This document shows, in pieces, positions 18,676-26,379 of a stretch of DNA of 64,000 nucleotides. The DNA is taken from the NCBI RefSeq assembly GCF_008180155.1, contig NZ_VSZS01000065.1, forward strand, positions 62,001 through 126,000. The letters are read 5' to 3'. The first letter of the stretch is position 1; the number at the start of each line of letters is the position of its first letter. The stretch comes from Neoaquamicrobium microcysteis (GTDB taxonomy: Bacteria; Pseudomonadota; Alphaproteobacteria; Rhizobiales; Rhizobiaceae). Under the pieces are notes generated by a model, which worked only from the letters and a program-made list of their open reading frames with translations, searched no databases and had not been told where the DNA came from. A program made the position numbers and the translations under genes.

Positions 18676-18700
18676 AAGGGCGGCGCTGGCCGCCGCCCTT
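18676..18700 (-). terminator. Stem-loop between the aldehyde dehydrogenase and the hydratase
   Basis: A perfect 9-bp stem (18676-18684 with 18692-18700) and 7-base loop in the 119-bp gap. There is no T-run after it on the minus strand, so it may stabilise or partly end the upstream mRNA. Confidence 0.5.
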
Positions 18701-18727
18701 CCAGAACACTTATCCGAATGGCGCGCC

Positions 18728-20176
18728 TTACGCGCCGCCGTTCGGCCAGCCGGACACGGCCTTGACCTCCAGAAAGTCCTCCAGCCCGTACTTGCCGCCT
18801 TCGCGCCCGAGGCCCGACTGCTTGTACCCGCCGAAAGGGCTCCCCGGCGCCCGGCTTGCGCCGTTGACCTGAACCATGCCGGCCCGCAACTGCCGCGAAA
18901 CCCGCCGCGCACGCTCGGCATCGCCGGTCTGCACATAGCTGGAAAGGCCGTAGGGTGTGTCGTTGGCGATGGCGATCGCCTCTTCCTCGGTCTCGAAGGG
19001 TATCATCGCCAGAACGGGCCCGAACACCTCCTCGCGCGCGATCGTCATGTCGTTGTTGACGTCGGCAAACACGGTCGGGCGAACGTAGTAGCCGCGGTTG
19101 AAGCCCTCCGGCCGTCCGGGACCACCCGCCACTAGCCGCGCGCCTTCCTTGATGGCGATCTCGATAAGCCCCTGAACCTTGTTGAACTGGGTTTCCGAAA
19201 CGAGCGGGCCGATATGCCCGCCGTCCTCGGCCGGATTGCCGACCTTCACCGTCTTTGTGTGCCGTTCGGCGATCTCGACCGCACGGTCGTAGACAGGACG
19301 CTCGATCAGCATGCGGGTGGGGGCGTTGCACGACTGGCCGGTATTCTCGAAGCAGTGGTCGAGCCCGCGCACCACCGCATCCTCCACGTCTGCGTCCGCA
19401 AAGACGAGGTTGGGCGACTTGCCGCCCAGTTCCAGCGTCACCCGCTTGACCGTGTCGGCGGAAGCCTTTGTCACCGCGACGCCCGCACGCGTGGAGCCGG
19501 TAAACGACATCATGTCGATGTCCGGGTGGCGAGACATCGCCTCGCCGACGCCCGGGCCGTCTCCATTGACCATGTTGAACACGCCGGCGGGGAAGCCCGC
19601 CTCGTCCATCATCTCGGCAAAGACGATGGAGGACATCGGCGCGATTTCGGAGGGCTTCAGCACGACGGTGCAGCCGACGCCCACCGCAGGCACGACCTTC
19701 AGCGTCACCTGGTTCATCGGCCAGTTCCACGGCGTGATGAGGCCGCATACGCCGATGGGCTCGTGCAGGATGCGCTCCTGCGGGTTGCGCTCATCCAGCG
19801 CGTGCTCGAACTGGAAGGCCTTCAGCGCCCCTATGAAGTTCTTGATGTGGTAGCTTCCGGCCGCCGACTGCTCCTCGATCGCGAGCTTCATGGGCGCGCC
19901 CATCTCCTCGCTGATGGCCTTGGCCATGTCGTTGGCGCGGGCCTTGTAGACGTCGAGGAGGCGCTCGACGAGCGCGATGCGTTCCTCGAGGCTGGTCGCC
20001 GACCACGCGGGAAAGGCCCGGCGCGCGGCCGCGACGGCCTTATCGACATCCGCTTCCGACCCCAGCGAAATCACTGCGTAAGGCTGTTCGTCGGCCGGAT
20101 TGATGACTTCGAGTTCCCGAGGCGTGGCGGGTGCCGTCCACTTGCCGTCGATGTAGAAATCCGTCCTGCGCAGCAT
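18728..20176 (-). CDS. NAD(P)-dependent aldehyde dehydrogenase
   Basis: Oxidises an aldehyde to the acid. The 482-residue protein has the oxyanion asparagine region PWNWPMNQ, the cofactor loop FTGSTRAG, the general-base glutamate in TLELGGKSPN, and the catalytic cysteine in FENTGQSCNAPTRM. The ATG at 20176 is preferred because GAGGAG lies eight bases upstream; an earlier in-frame ATG has none. Its substrate is unknown; the downstream hydratase suggests a ring- or sugar-acid breakdown route. Confidence 0.92.
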   Translation of the reverse strand: MLRRTDFYIDGKWTAPATPRELEVINPADEQPYAVISLGSEADVDKAVAAARRAFPAWSATSLEERIALVERLLDVYKARANDMAKAISEEMGAPMKLAIEEQSAAGSYHIKNFIGALKAFQFEHALDERNPQERILHEPIGVCGLITPWNWPMNQVTLKVVPAVGVGCTVVLKPSEIAPMSSIVFAEMMDEAGFPAGVFNMVNGDGPGVGEAMSRHPDIDMMSFTGSTRAGVAVTKASADTVKRVTLELGGKSPNLVFADADVEDAVVRGLDHCFENTGQSCNAPTRMLIERPVYDRAVEIAERHTKTVKVGNPAEDGGHIGPLVSETQFNKVQGLIEIAIKEGARLVAGGPGRPEGFNRGYYVRPTVFADVNNDMTIAREEVFGPVLAMIPFETEEEAIAIANDTPYGLSSYVQTGDAERARRVSRQLRAGMVQVNGASRAPGSPFGGYKQSGLGREGGKYGLEDFLEVKAVSGWPNGGA

Positions 20177-20396
20177 GGTCTGTCTCCTCGATCTCATCTC
20201 GGTTGAGGCTTACTACCGCAGCCTTGGCCTCTCCAATACCACGCAGGCGACGCCGATTGTGGCAGCGGCCCGACCGGCCCCGCGTAAACCATATTCGTGC
20301 AGACCGGCCGGATCGTTAAAATGCCGCCAAAACTCTTTTCGGTCCTGAAACCAGCGCGGGGGCACACCGCGCACAAGGGGCGAAAAGGAGGCCACT

Positions 20397-20600
20397 GTGA
20401 AACCCAGTTTTTCGGCAGCGCGCTATCATCTGGAAGAAGCCCACCGTCTGCTGCCGGGCGACGACGAACTGAGCGTCAAGTCGCGGCAGGCACTGGAAAT
20501 CCTGATAGACGCGTTCCTCGCGTCGGAATTCAGCGCCGGCGGTAGCGGCAACGTGATCGAGTTCCCGCAGCGCAAGCGGTCGGAGGCGGCCAGCGCTTGA
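20397..20600 (+). CDS. Small conserved-looking protein of unknown function
   Basis: A 67-residue soluble protein (GTG start 20397) with a very good ribosome site, AGGAGG at 20386-20391. It begins MKPSFSAARYHLEEAHRLL, is mostly helical by composition, and ends with a basic KRSEAASA tail after a VIEFPQRK segment. I recognise no family with certainty. It stands alone between divergent or opposite-strand genes. Confidence 0.7.
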   Translation: MKPSFSAARYHLEEAHRLLPGDDELSVKSRQALEILIDAFLASEFSAGGSGNVIEFPQRKRSEAASA

Positions 20601-20660
20601 AGCCTGCCGGGCAAGCGGAACGCGTCGATACCACGCGTGCCGCCTCCACGGCAGCCATGG

Positions 20661-20888
20661 TCAGCTTTCCGGTATCGTGCCGGCGGGCAATCCCAGTGCG
20701 GATGCCAGCCTTGTCAGTTTGGAAGTGTCGTTGTCCGTGCCGGCCTCGAGATCGACGATCTCGGCGCTTGAAAGGCCGGACGCGACCGACATCTGTTCTA
20801 CGGAATACCCGGTAGCATCGCGCAGAGCGGTGACGATATTCGTCCCGCTGCCAAGCGCCGTTGTCACGGCGTCAACCAGTTCGATCAT
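20661..20888 (-). CDS. Small XRE-like helix-turn-helix protein
   Basis: A 75-residue protein with a lambda-repressor-like helix-turn-helix (YSVEQMSVASGLSSAEIVDLEAG, residues about 28-50; recognition helix around SSAEIV). The ATG at 20888 follows AGGGA by about seven bases; the longer frame upstream is not needed. It may be a DNA-binding regulator, but no target can be seen. Confidence 0.7.
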   Translation of the reverse strand: MIELVDAVTTALGSGTNIVTALRDATGYSVEQMSVASGLSSAEIVDLEAGTDNDTSKLTRLASALGLPAGTIPES

Positions 20889-21028
20889 GAGATTGTCCCT
20901 TCCTGCCCTCACGGGCGGTGGTCTTCGGTATGAAGTATGTCAGAGAAGCCTACGCAAAGTAGGAATCTCCACTCGCAAAATCAAGTTTGAGCGGTCCAGC
21001 TAAACGGCATCGCGGGCGCCGTCGATCC

Positions 21029-21107
21029 AAAAGAAAAGCCCGCCGGGGGAGGAGGTCCGGCGGGCTCATTCAGTGGACGCTCAGGGAGGAGGAAGAGCGT
21101 CAACAAC
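21029..21107 (-). ncRNA. Small RNA with two anti-Shine-Dalgarno hairpin loops
   Basis: On the minus strand two stem-loops lie in tandem. The first has a perfect 7-bp stem GACGCTC/GAGCGTC (21101-21095 with 21082-21076) and loop TTCCTCCTCCCT. The second has a 9-bp stem (21065-21057 with 21046-21038) and loop ACCTCCTCCC, followed by TTTTCTTTT, an intrinsic terminator. Both loops are complementary to ribosome binding sites. This is the design of alphaproteobacterial CCUCCUCCC-loop small RNAs (alpha-r14 and CcsR-like families). A promoter candidate is CTTGCA at 21140-21135 with TATATG at 21118-21113; the 5' end given is estimated from it. Confidence 0.8.
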
Positions 21108-21184
21108 ACTGACATATATTCTGCCTTTCCTTTTTGCAAGTGTTCGGCCTGCGCAAAGGGTGTGCAGATTGTCGCAGCCGGCTC

Positions 21185-21847
21185 TCAACCAGCCGAAACG
21201 AACTTGAGAATCATTTCGACCGCATTGTCCCGCAGCCGCCGCTGGTGATCTGTCGTGCCGATGTCTCGGCCGAAAATCTTGGAGAAGGTCGCGCGGTTCG
21301 AAACGTTGAAGAAACACAGCGCGCTCACCTGCCAGTGAAGTTCCAGGGGGTCCAGGCCGGGGCGAAACACGCCTTCCTCGACGCCGCGCCGGTAGATCGA
21401 GGCAATGTGGTCGATCGCGGTTACGTTCAGCCCGCTGATGACGTCCGACCGCTCGAGATATTCGCCGTGGTGGATGTTCTCGATCATCACCATGCGAATA
21501 AAATCTTCGTGCTCGTGGTGATGGTCGAACGTGAACTCGACGAGTCGCCGCAGGGCTTCCACGGGTGGCAGGCCGTCGGTGTCGAGATCGTCCTCGCCTT
21601 CGCGCACTGTCCTGTAGGCGTTTTCCAGCGCCCGCAGATAGAGCCCTTCCTTGTCCCCGAAATAGTAATAGATCATCCGCTTGGACGATTTTGTTCGCGC
21701 AGCGATCTCATCGATTCGCGCACCCGAAAGCCCGTTCAGCGCAAACTCCCTCGATGCCGTCTCCAGAATGTCCTGACGCGTCCCGTCCGGATCCTGCGGG
21801 CGTTTGGATGGCTCTCGATCCTTGCGGGCCGGTTTGACTTGCGACAT
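21185..21847 (-). CDS. TetR-family regulator of the adjoining quinate/shikimate operon
   Basis: A 220-residue TetR repressor with the usual N-terminal helix-turn-helix (ILETASREFALNGLSGARIDEIA then RTKSSKRMIYYYFGDKEGLY, residues about 25-70) and a ligand domain behind it that resembles the TetR_C-type of aromatic-acid regulators. It is divergent from the shikimate dehydrogenase gene, with a promoter and palindrome between the two. By position it should repress the operon and itself until a pathway compound binds. The small RNA lies directly downstream. Confidence 0.88.
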   Translation of the reverse strand: MSQVKPARKDREPSKRPQDPDGTRQDILETASREFALNGLSGARIDEIAARTKSSKRMIYYYFGDKEGLYLRALENAYRTVREGEDDLDTDGLPPVEALRRLVEFTFDHHHEHEDFIRMVMIENIHHGEYLERSDVISGLNVTAIDHIASIYRRGVEEGVFRPGLDPLELHWQVSALCFFNVSNRATFSKIFGRDIGTTDHQRRLRDNAVEMILKFVSAG

Positions 21848-21874
21848 CGAATCCTCACTCGCCGCAATGCAGCG

Positions 21875-21903
21875 TTGACAAACTAACCAGTTCGTACATT
21901 ATG
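21875..21903 (+). promoter_or_regulatory. Promoter and TetR operator of the quinate/shikimate operon
   Basis: TTGACA at 21875-21880 and ATTATG at 21898-21903 are 17 bp apart, a good sigma-70 promoter reading into the operon. Within the spacer lies the imperfect palindrome ACTAACCAGTTCGT (21882-21895), a plausible operator for the divergent TetR protein; bound there it would block this promoter and probably that of its own gene. Confidence 0.65.
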
Positions 21904-21981
21904 CCATTCACGGCTGGCTCCATTTATCGGGGTCGGCCCGACAAACACAAGCGTCGCCATAGCGGCGTTTCGGGAGGTAGG

Positions 21982-22893
21982 ATGCCGGATAGGGTTGGCG
22001 AGGTCGCATCGGCGATCGAGCCCTTGCTCACGCGTCGGTTTGGGGAGATCGGCGGCCGCGCGGACGTGCTGGTCGGTCTTGTGGGCCGTGGCATTCAGTT
22101 GTCGCGCACCCCGGTGATGCATGAGCGCGAGGCCTCGCGTCTCGGCCTTTCCTGCGCTTACGTGCTGATCGACTTCGATGCCGCCGGGCTGGCGGATTCG
22201 GACCTGCCGGCCGTGTTGCAGGCCGCTGCCGACCTCGGCTTCCATGGTCTCAACGTCACTTACCCGTTCAAGCAGTCGGTGATGGCGCTGCTCGATGATG
22301 TCTCGCCCGAAGCCGATGCGATCGGCGCGGTCAACACCATCGTGTTCGGCCCCCGCAAGACCGGCCACAACACCGACTACTGGGGCTTCGCGGAAAGCTT
22401 CCGCACCCGGATGCCCGGTGTACCGCTCGGGCGCATCGCCGTCTTCGGCGCTGGCGGCGCGGGCTCGGCGGTGTGTGCGGCCTTCATCGGTCTCGGTGCT
22501 GGCGAAATCACCATCGTCGATCCGGACGGCGCGCGCGCCAGCGAACTGGCGCAGAGGCTGAGCGGGGCAGGCGGCGCGCGGGTACTCGTCGCGGAGGACA
22601 AGCAGCAGGCCGTCAAGTTGGCCGACGGTATCGTCAACACCACGCCCATCGGCATGGCCAAGCTGCCGGGAACGCCGTTTCCGGTGGAATGGCTGCGTCC
22701 CGAGCAATGGGTTGCCGACGTCATCTATTTCCCACGCGAAACCGAGCTTTTGCGCCATGCCAGCGAGATCGGGTGCCAGACGCTTCCCGGCATCGGCATG
22801 GCCATCGGGCAGGCGGTGCGCGCCTTCGAGCACTTCACCGGGCGGGCGGCCGACATGGCCGAGATGGCCAGGCATTTCGAGGCGGCGGCATGA
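21982..22893 (+). CDS. Shikimate/quinate dehydrogenase (AroE family, catabolic)
   Basis: Oxidises shikimate to 3-dehydroshikimate or quinate to 3-dehydroquinate. The 303-residue AroE-type protein has the substrate-site GLNVTYPFKQ (catalytic lysine) and HNTDYWGF, and the nucleotide site GAGGAGSAVCAA. After the glycine-rich loop comes IVDPDG, an acidic residue that usually favours NAD over NADP and so fits a catabolic role. The ATG at 21982 is chosen because GGGAGG lies just upstream. Its stop overlaps the next start (ATGA). Confidence 0.87.
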   Translation: MPDRVGEVASAIEPLLTRRFGEIGGRADVLVGLVGRGIQLSRTPVMHEREASRLGLSCAYVLIDFDAAGLADSDLPAVLQAAADLGFHGLNVTYPFKQSVMALLDDVSPEADAIGAVNTIVFGPRKTGHNTDYWGFAESFRTRMPGVPLGRIAVFGAGGAGSAVCAAFIGLGAGEITIVDPDGARASELAQRLSGAGGARVLVAEDKQQAVKLADGIVNTTPIGMAKLPGTPFPVEWLRPEQWVADVIYFPRETELLRHASEIGCQTLPGIGMAIGQAVRAFEHFTGRAADMAEMARHFEAAA

Positions 22894-23789
22894 ACGTGCA
22901 CTCTGCCTCGGCTTCGATTGACGCGGTCGTGCAGGGTGCCGACCAGCTGGGCGAGACGCCGCTTTGGTGCGAACGCACGCAAAGACTGTGGTGGATCGAC
23001 ATCGAGCAGCCGAAGCTCCAGAGCTTCGATCCGTCGACCGGCGCGCATGATGCCATGCCGCTGCCCGGCACTTTTGCCGGCACGCAGGCATTGACCGGGC
23101 AGGGTGATCGGCTGCTGGCGGAGGATCTGGCCCTTTACCGCCTCGATATAGGCAGCGGCGCGCGCAGGGATGTGGTCTCGGTCGAGCAGGGGCTGGACAA
23201 TCGCCTCAACGACGGGCGCGTCGATGCGCGCGGCCGCTTCTGGGTCGGCACGATGGACAACCAGCTCCACCGGCCGAACGGCAGCCTCTACCGGATCGAC
23301 CCGGACGGCGCGGTTTTGAAGATCGATGGCGACGTGATCGTGGCCAACGGCATTGCCTTCTCGCCCGATGGCCGCACCCTCTATTTCACCGATACGCGCC
23401 GCCACATCTGCTACGCCTACGATCTCGATCTTGATGACGGGGTGGTGACCAACCGGCGCGTCTTTGCCGATCACACCTCGAGCGGCGACCGTCCCGACGG
23501 TTCCTGCGTGGACGTCGACGGCTGTATCTGGATGGCCTTCTTTGCCGGCGGCCGCCTCGTCCGTCACAGGCCCGACGGCACGGTCGACCGTGTCCTACCG
23601 CTGCCGGTCACGAACCCCACCTGCCTGTGCTTCGGCGGTGCGGATCTGCGCACGCTCTACGTCACGAGCGCAACGAAATTCCTGTCGCCTGCCCAGCGCG
23701 CGGCCGAGCCGCTCGCCGGTTCGCTGCTTGCCATCGAAGGGCTGGGGCAGGGACTGCCTGAAAATCGATTTGGCCTTGGGAGGAACTGA
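22890..23789 (+). CDS. SMP-30/gluconolactonase family protein
   Basis: A predicted calcium-dependent lactone hydrolase with a six-bladed beta-propeller. The 299 residues begin with the family motif GETPLWCERTQRLWWIDI and contain NDGRVDARGRFWVGTM and NGIAFSPDGRTLYFTDT, which supply metal and substrate residues. It starts on the stop of the dehydrogenase gene (ATGA overlap) and ends directly at the first binding protein. In this pathway it might open a quinate- or shikimate-derived lactone, but that is inference; sugar lactone substrates are the family norm. Confidence 0.85.
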   Translation: MNVHSASASIDAVVQGADQLGETPLWCERTQRLWWIDIEQPKLQSFDPSTGAHDAMPLPGTFAGTQALTGQGDRLLAEDLALYRLDIGSGARRDVVSVEQGLDNRLNDGRVDARGRFWVGTMDNQLHRPNGSLYRIDPDGAVLKIDGDVIVANGIAFSPDGRTLYFTDTRRHICYAYDLDLDDGVVTNRRVFADHTSSGDRPDGSCVDVDGCIWMAFFAGGRLVRHRPDGTVDRVLPLPVTNPTCLCFGGADLRTLYVTSATKFLSPAQRAAEPLAGSLLAIEGLGQGLPENRFGLGRN

Positions 23790-24779
23790 ATGGCACTGAC
23801 ACTCACACGACGCTTCATGATGGCGGGCGCGGCTGCGCTCGCGCTGACGATGGCCGCTGGTGCGGCGATGGCGGAACCGATCAAGCTGCGCTTTGCCGAT
23901 TCCACCACGGCCGATGCGCCGCGCTCCGTGGCGCTGGTCGATATCTTCGCAAAGGAGCTGGGCGACGACTTCGTCTTCGAGCCCTATTTCGGCTCCACGC
24001 TCTACAAGCAGGGCACGGAGATTGTCGCGGTCCAGCGCGGCAACCTCGAGATGGCGCTCATGCCTCCATCGGATTTCGCCAATCAGGTTCCGGCATTCTC
24101 GATCCTGACCGCCGCCTATCTGGTGCGTGACGCGGCGCATCTGAAAGCCATCTTCGACAGCCCGGTGGGCGACGAGTTCAAGCAGATGGCGCGCGAACAG
24201 ATGGGCGTCGTGGTGCTGGCGCCTGCCTACTACGGAACCCGCCACGTCAATCTCAAGGGCGACAAGAAGATCGAGAAGCCGGAGGACCTTGCCGGCGTCA
24301 AGCTGCGTATGCCCGGCGGCGAGTCCTGGCAGTTTCTGGGTGAATCGATAGGGGCAAACCCCGTCGCGATGGACTATGCCGAGGTCTATACCGGCCTTCA
24401 GACCGGCGCCATTGACGCCCAGGACAATCCGCTGCCCAATAACCAGCTGATGAAGTTCCACGAGGTGACCGACCAGATCGTGCTGACGGGACACAATGTC
24501 GGCTTCGGGCTTCTGATGGTGAACGGCGATCTCTTCGACAAGCTGACGCCTGAGCAGCAGCAGGCCATGCAGGCGGCCGCCGACAAGGCGTTCGCGTGGA
24601 GCAATGAAGAGTATCTCAAGCAGGAAGCCGAGCTGATCGAGTTCTTCAAGGCGGAGGGCCTGGAGGTCTACGAGCCGGATGTCGAGGCGTTCCGGGCCTA
24701 TTCGAACGAGAAGTACCTGCAATCCCCACTGTCGGCCAACTGGCCGGAGGGGATGCTCGACAAGATCAACGCACTGTAA
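23790..24779 (+). CDS. TRAP transporter substrate-binding protein, DctP family (first copy)
   Basis: A 329-residue periplasmic binding protein with an N-terminal signal peptide (residues 1-29, cleaved after AMA). It has the DctP core LRMPGGESWQFLGE, whose arginine holds the substrate carboxylate, AMDYAEVYTGLQTGAIDAQDNPLP and the C-terminal NWPEGMLDKINAL. The start follows the preceding stop without a gap. Together with the dctQ and dctM genes it should import an organic acid, most likely quinate or shikimate from the neighbours. Confidence 0.92.
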   Translation: MALTLTRRFMMAGAAALALTMAAGAAMAEPIKLRFADSTTADAPRSVALVDIFAKELGDDFVFEPYFGSTLYKQGTEIVAVQRGNLEMALMPPSDFANQVPAFSILTAAYLVRDAAHLKAIFDSPVGDEFKQMAREQMGVVVLAPAYYGTRHVNLKGDKKIEKPEDLAGVKLRMPGGESWQFLGESIGANPVAMDYAEVYTGLQTGAIDAQDNPLPNNQLMKFHEVTDQIVLTGHNVGFGLLMVNGDLFDKLTPEQQQAMQAAADKAFAWSNEEYLKQEAELIEFFKAEGLEVYEPDVEAFRAYSNEKYLQSPLSANWPEGMLDKINAL

Positions 24780-24800
24780 GTTCCAACAGGGAGGAAGACC

Positions 24801-25787
24801 ATGAACGTGAATGCAACACGCCGCCAGTTTCTCATCGGTACCGCCGCGGCCGGTACGCTCGCCGCATTCCCGGCCTTTGCGCAGGACAAGCCGAAGCTCC
24901 GCTTCTCGGCGGTGTTTTCGGAGCAGGACATCCGCGCCGAGATGATGAAGCAGTTCGCGGCAGCCGTCGCCGACGACTTCACCTTCGAGGGCTACTACGG
25001 CGGCAACCTGTTCAAGCAGGGCACCGAGCTCGTCGCACTCCAGCGTGGCAATCTGGAGATGGGCAACATCGCCCCGCAGGACATTTCCAACCAGATCCCT
25101 GCCTGGTCGATCCTGACCTCCGGCTATCTGTTCCGCGACGCCGCTCACCTGACGGCCTTCTTCGCCAGCGACGCCGGCGCGGAAATGAAGGCGATGACCG
25201 AAGACCAGCTCGGTGTGAAGGTTCTTGGCCCGACCTATTTCGGTGTTCGCCAGGTCGGCCTGAAGGGCGACAAGGAAATCAGGACGCCGGCCGACATGGC
25301 AGGCATCAAGCTGCGCATGCCGGGCGGCGATGCGTGGCAGTTCCTCGGCGAGGCGCTTGGCGCCAACCCGACGCCGATGGCTTACGCCGAGGTCTACACC
25401 GGCCTCCAGACCGGCGCCATCGACGGTCAGGATAACCCTCTGCCGAACGTCGAGAACATGAAGTTCTACGAGGTGATGAACCAGATCGTTCTGACCTCGC
25501 ATCTCGTCGGCTTCGACCTGCTGACGGTGTCCAAGACCGTATGGGACGAGATGGGCGAGGAGAAGCAGGCGGCGTTCCAGGCTGCCGCCGATGCTGCGAT
25601 CGCCTATTCGACCGACGAGCACCTTGCCCGCGAGGCCGCTCTGGTCGAGCAGTTCAAGGGCGCCGGCCTGAAGATCTACGAGCCGGACCTCGATGCCTTC
25701 CGCAGCCACGTGCAGGAAAAGTATCTCGCCTCGGATCTGGCCCAGAGCTGGCCCGAGGGCATGGTTGACAAGATCAACGCGCTCTGA
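24801..25787 (+). CDS. TRAP transporter substrate-binding protein, DctP family (second copy)
   Basis: A 328-residue paralogue of the protein before it, colinear throughout: shared blocks include KLRMPGG, WQFLGE, YAEVYTGLQTGAID, QDNPLP and the end WPEGMVDKINAL. Its signal segment differs and carries a twin-arginine-like NATRRQFLIGT at the start, suggesting Tat export. GGGAGG precedes the ATG at 24801. Two tandem binding proteins for one membrane pair suggest two related substrates or affinities. Confidence 0.92.
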   Translation: MNVNATRRQFLIGTAAAGTLAAFPAFAQDKPKLRFSAVFSEQDIRAEMMKQFAAAVADDFTFEGYYGGNLFKQGTELVALQRGNLEMGNIAPQDISNQIPAWSILTSGYLFRDAAHLTAFFASDAGAEMKAMTEDQLGVKVLGPTYFGVRQVGLKGDKEIRTPADMAGIKLRMPGGDAWQFLGEALGANPTPMAYAEVYTGLQTGAIDGQDNPLPNVENMKFYEVMNQIVLTSHLVGFDLLTVSKTVWDEMGEEKQAAFQAAADAAIAYSTDEHLAREAALVEQFKGAGLKIYEPDLDAFRSHVQEKYLASDLAQSWPEGMVDKINAL

Positions 25788-25801
25788 CGACGTCTTCTCC
25801 G

Positions 25802-25827
25802 GGGCCGCGGCGCAGCTGCCGCGGCCC
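25802..25827 (+). terminator. Stem-loop after the binding-protein genes
   Basis: A perfect 9-bp GC stem (25802-25810 with 25819-25827) with an 8-base loop in the 73-bp gap before dctQ, and only a weak T-rich tail. Such structures often protect abundant binding-protein mRNA or cut back expression of the membrane genes. Confidence 0.6.
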
Positions 25828-25860
25828 TGTTCCTTACAGGACGGTCCGGGAAACAAGCTG

Positions 25861-26379
25861 ATGCTTGAACGTCTACGTCCACTTGCCGAGTGGCTTTATC
25901 GGCGCGGCGAAAATCTCATCGTCATCATGATCGGCGTCATGTTCGTCGCCTTCCTGCTTCAGGTGGTCTTCCGCTACCTGCTCAACTGGCCCACCGGCTG
26001 GAGCAACGAGCTGACGGTCGTGATGTGGATCTGGGTCGTCCTCTTCGGGGCAGCGTTCGTGGTGCGCGAGGAGGAGGAGATCAGGTTCGACCTCGTCTAC
26101 GGCGCGGTCACGCCGCGCGTGCGGCGGGTCATGGTCTTCCTGGCGGCCGTGGCTCTCATAGGCTTGTACAGCTACTCGTTTCCCGCCGTATACGACTACG
26201 TCACCTTCATGAAGGTGCAGAAGACGGCCTATCTGAAGATCCGTTTCGACTGGCTGTTCTCGATCTACGTCGTCTTTGTCATCGCCATCGTCGCGCGCTA
26301 CGTCTGGCTCGCATGGCATGCGGTCAAGGGGCCGGCGCCCGAAGACTTCGATCCCACCAAGGCGAGCTCGGGTGTGTAA
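25861..26379 (+). CDS. TRAP transporter small permease, DctQ family
   Basis: A 172-residue membrane protein with four predicted helices (VIMIGVMFVAFLLQVVFRYL; LTVVMWIWVVLFGAAFVV; RRVMVFLAAVALIGLYSY; LFSIYVVFVIAIVARYVW), the size and order of DctQ subunits, with the typical WSNELTVVMWIW segment. ATG 25861 follows the stem-loop. Its stop TAA overlaps the ATG of the large permease gene by one base. Confidence 0.92.
   Translation: MLERLRPLAEWLYRRGENLIVIMIGVMFVAFLLQVVFRYLLNWPTGWSNELTVVMWIWVVLFGAAFVVREEEEIRFDLVYGAVTPRVRRVMVFLAAVALIGLYSYSFPAVYDYVTFMKVQKTAYLKIRFDWLFSIYVVFVIAIVARYVWLAWHAVKGPAPEDFDPTKASSGV

Noticed and set aside
17553-19748. A 731-codon minus-strand frame spanning the hydratase and the aldehyde dehydrogenase
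   Set aside because: Only the part from 18608 down is the hydratase; the upstream part is an out-of-frame shadow of the dehydrogenase.
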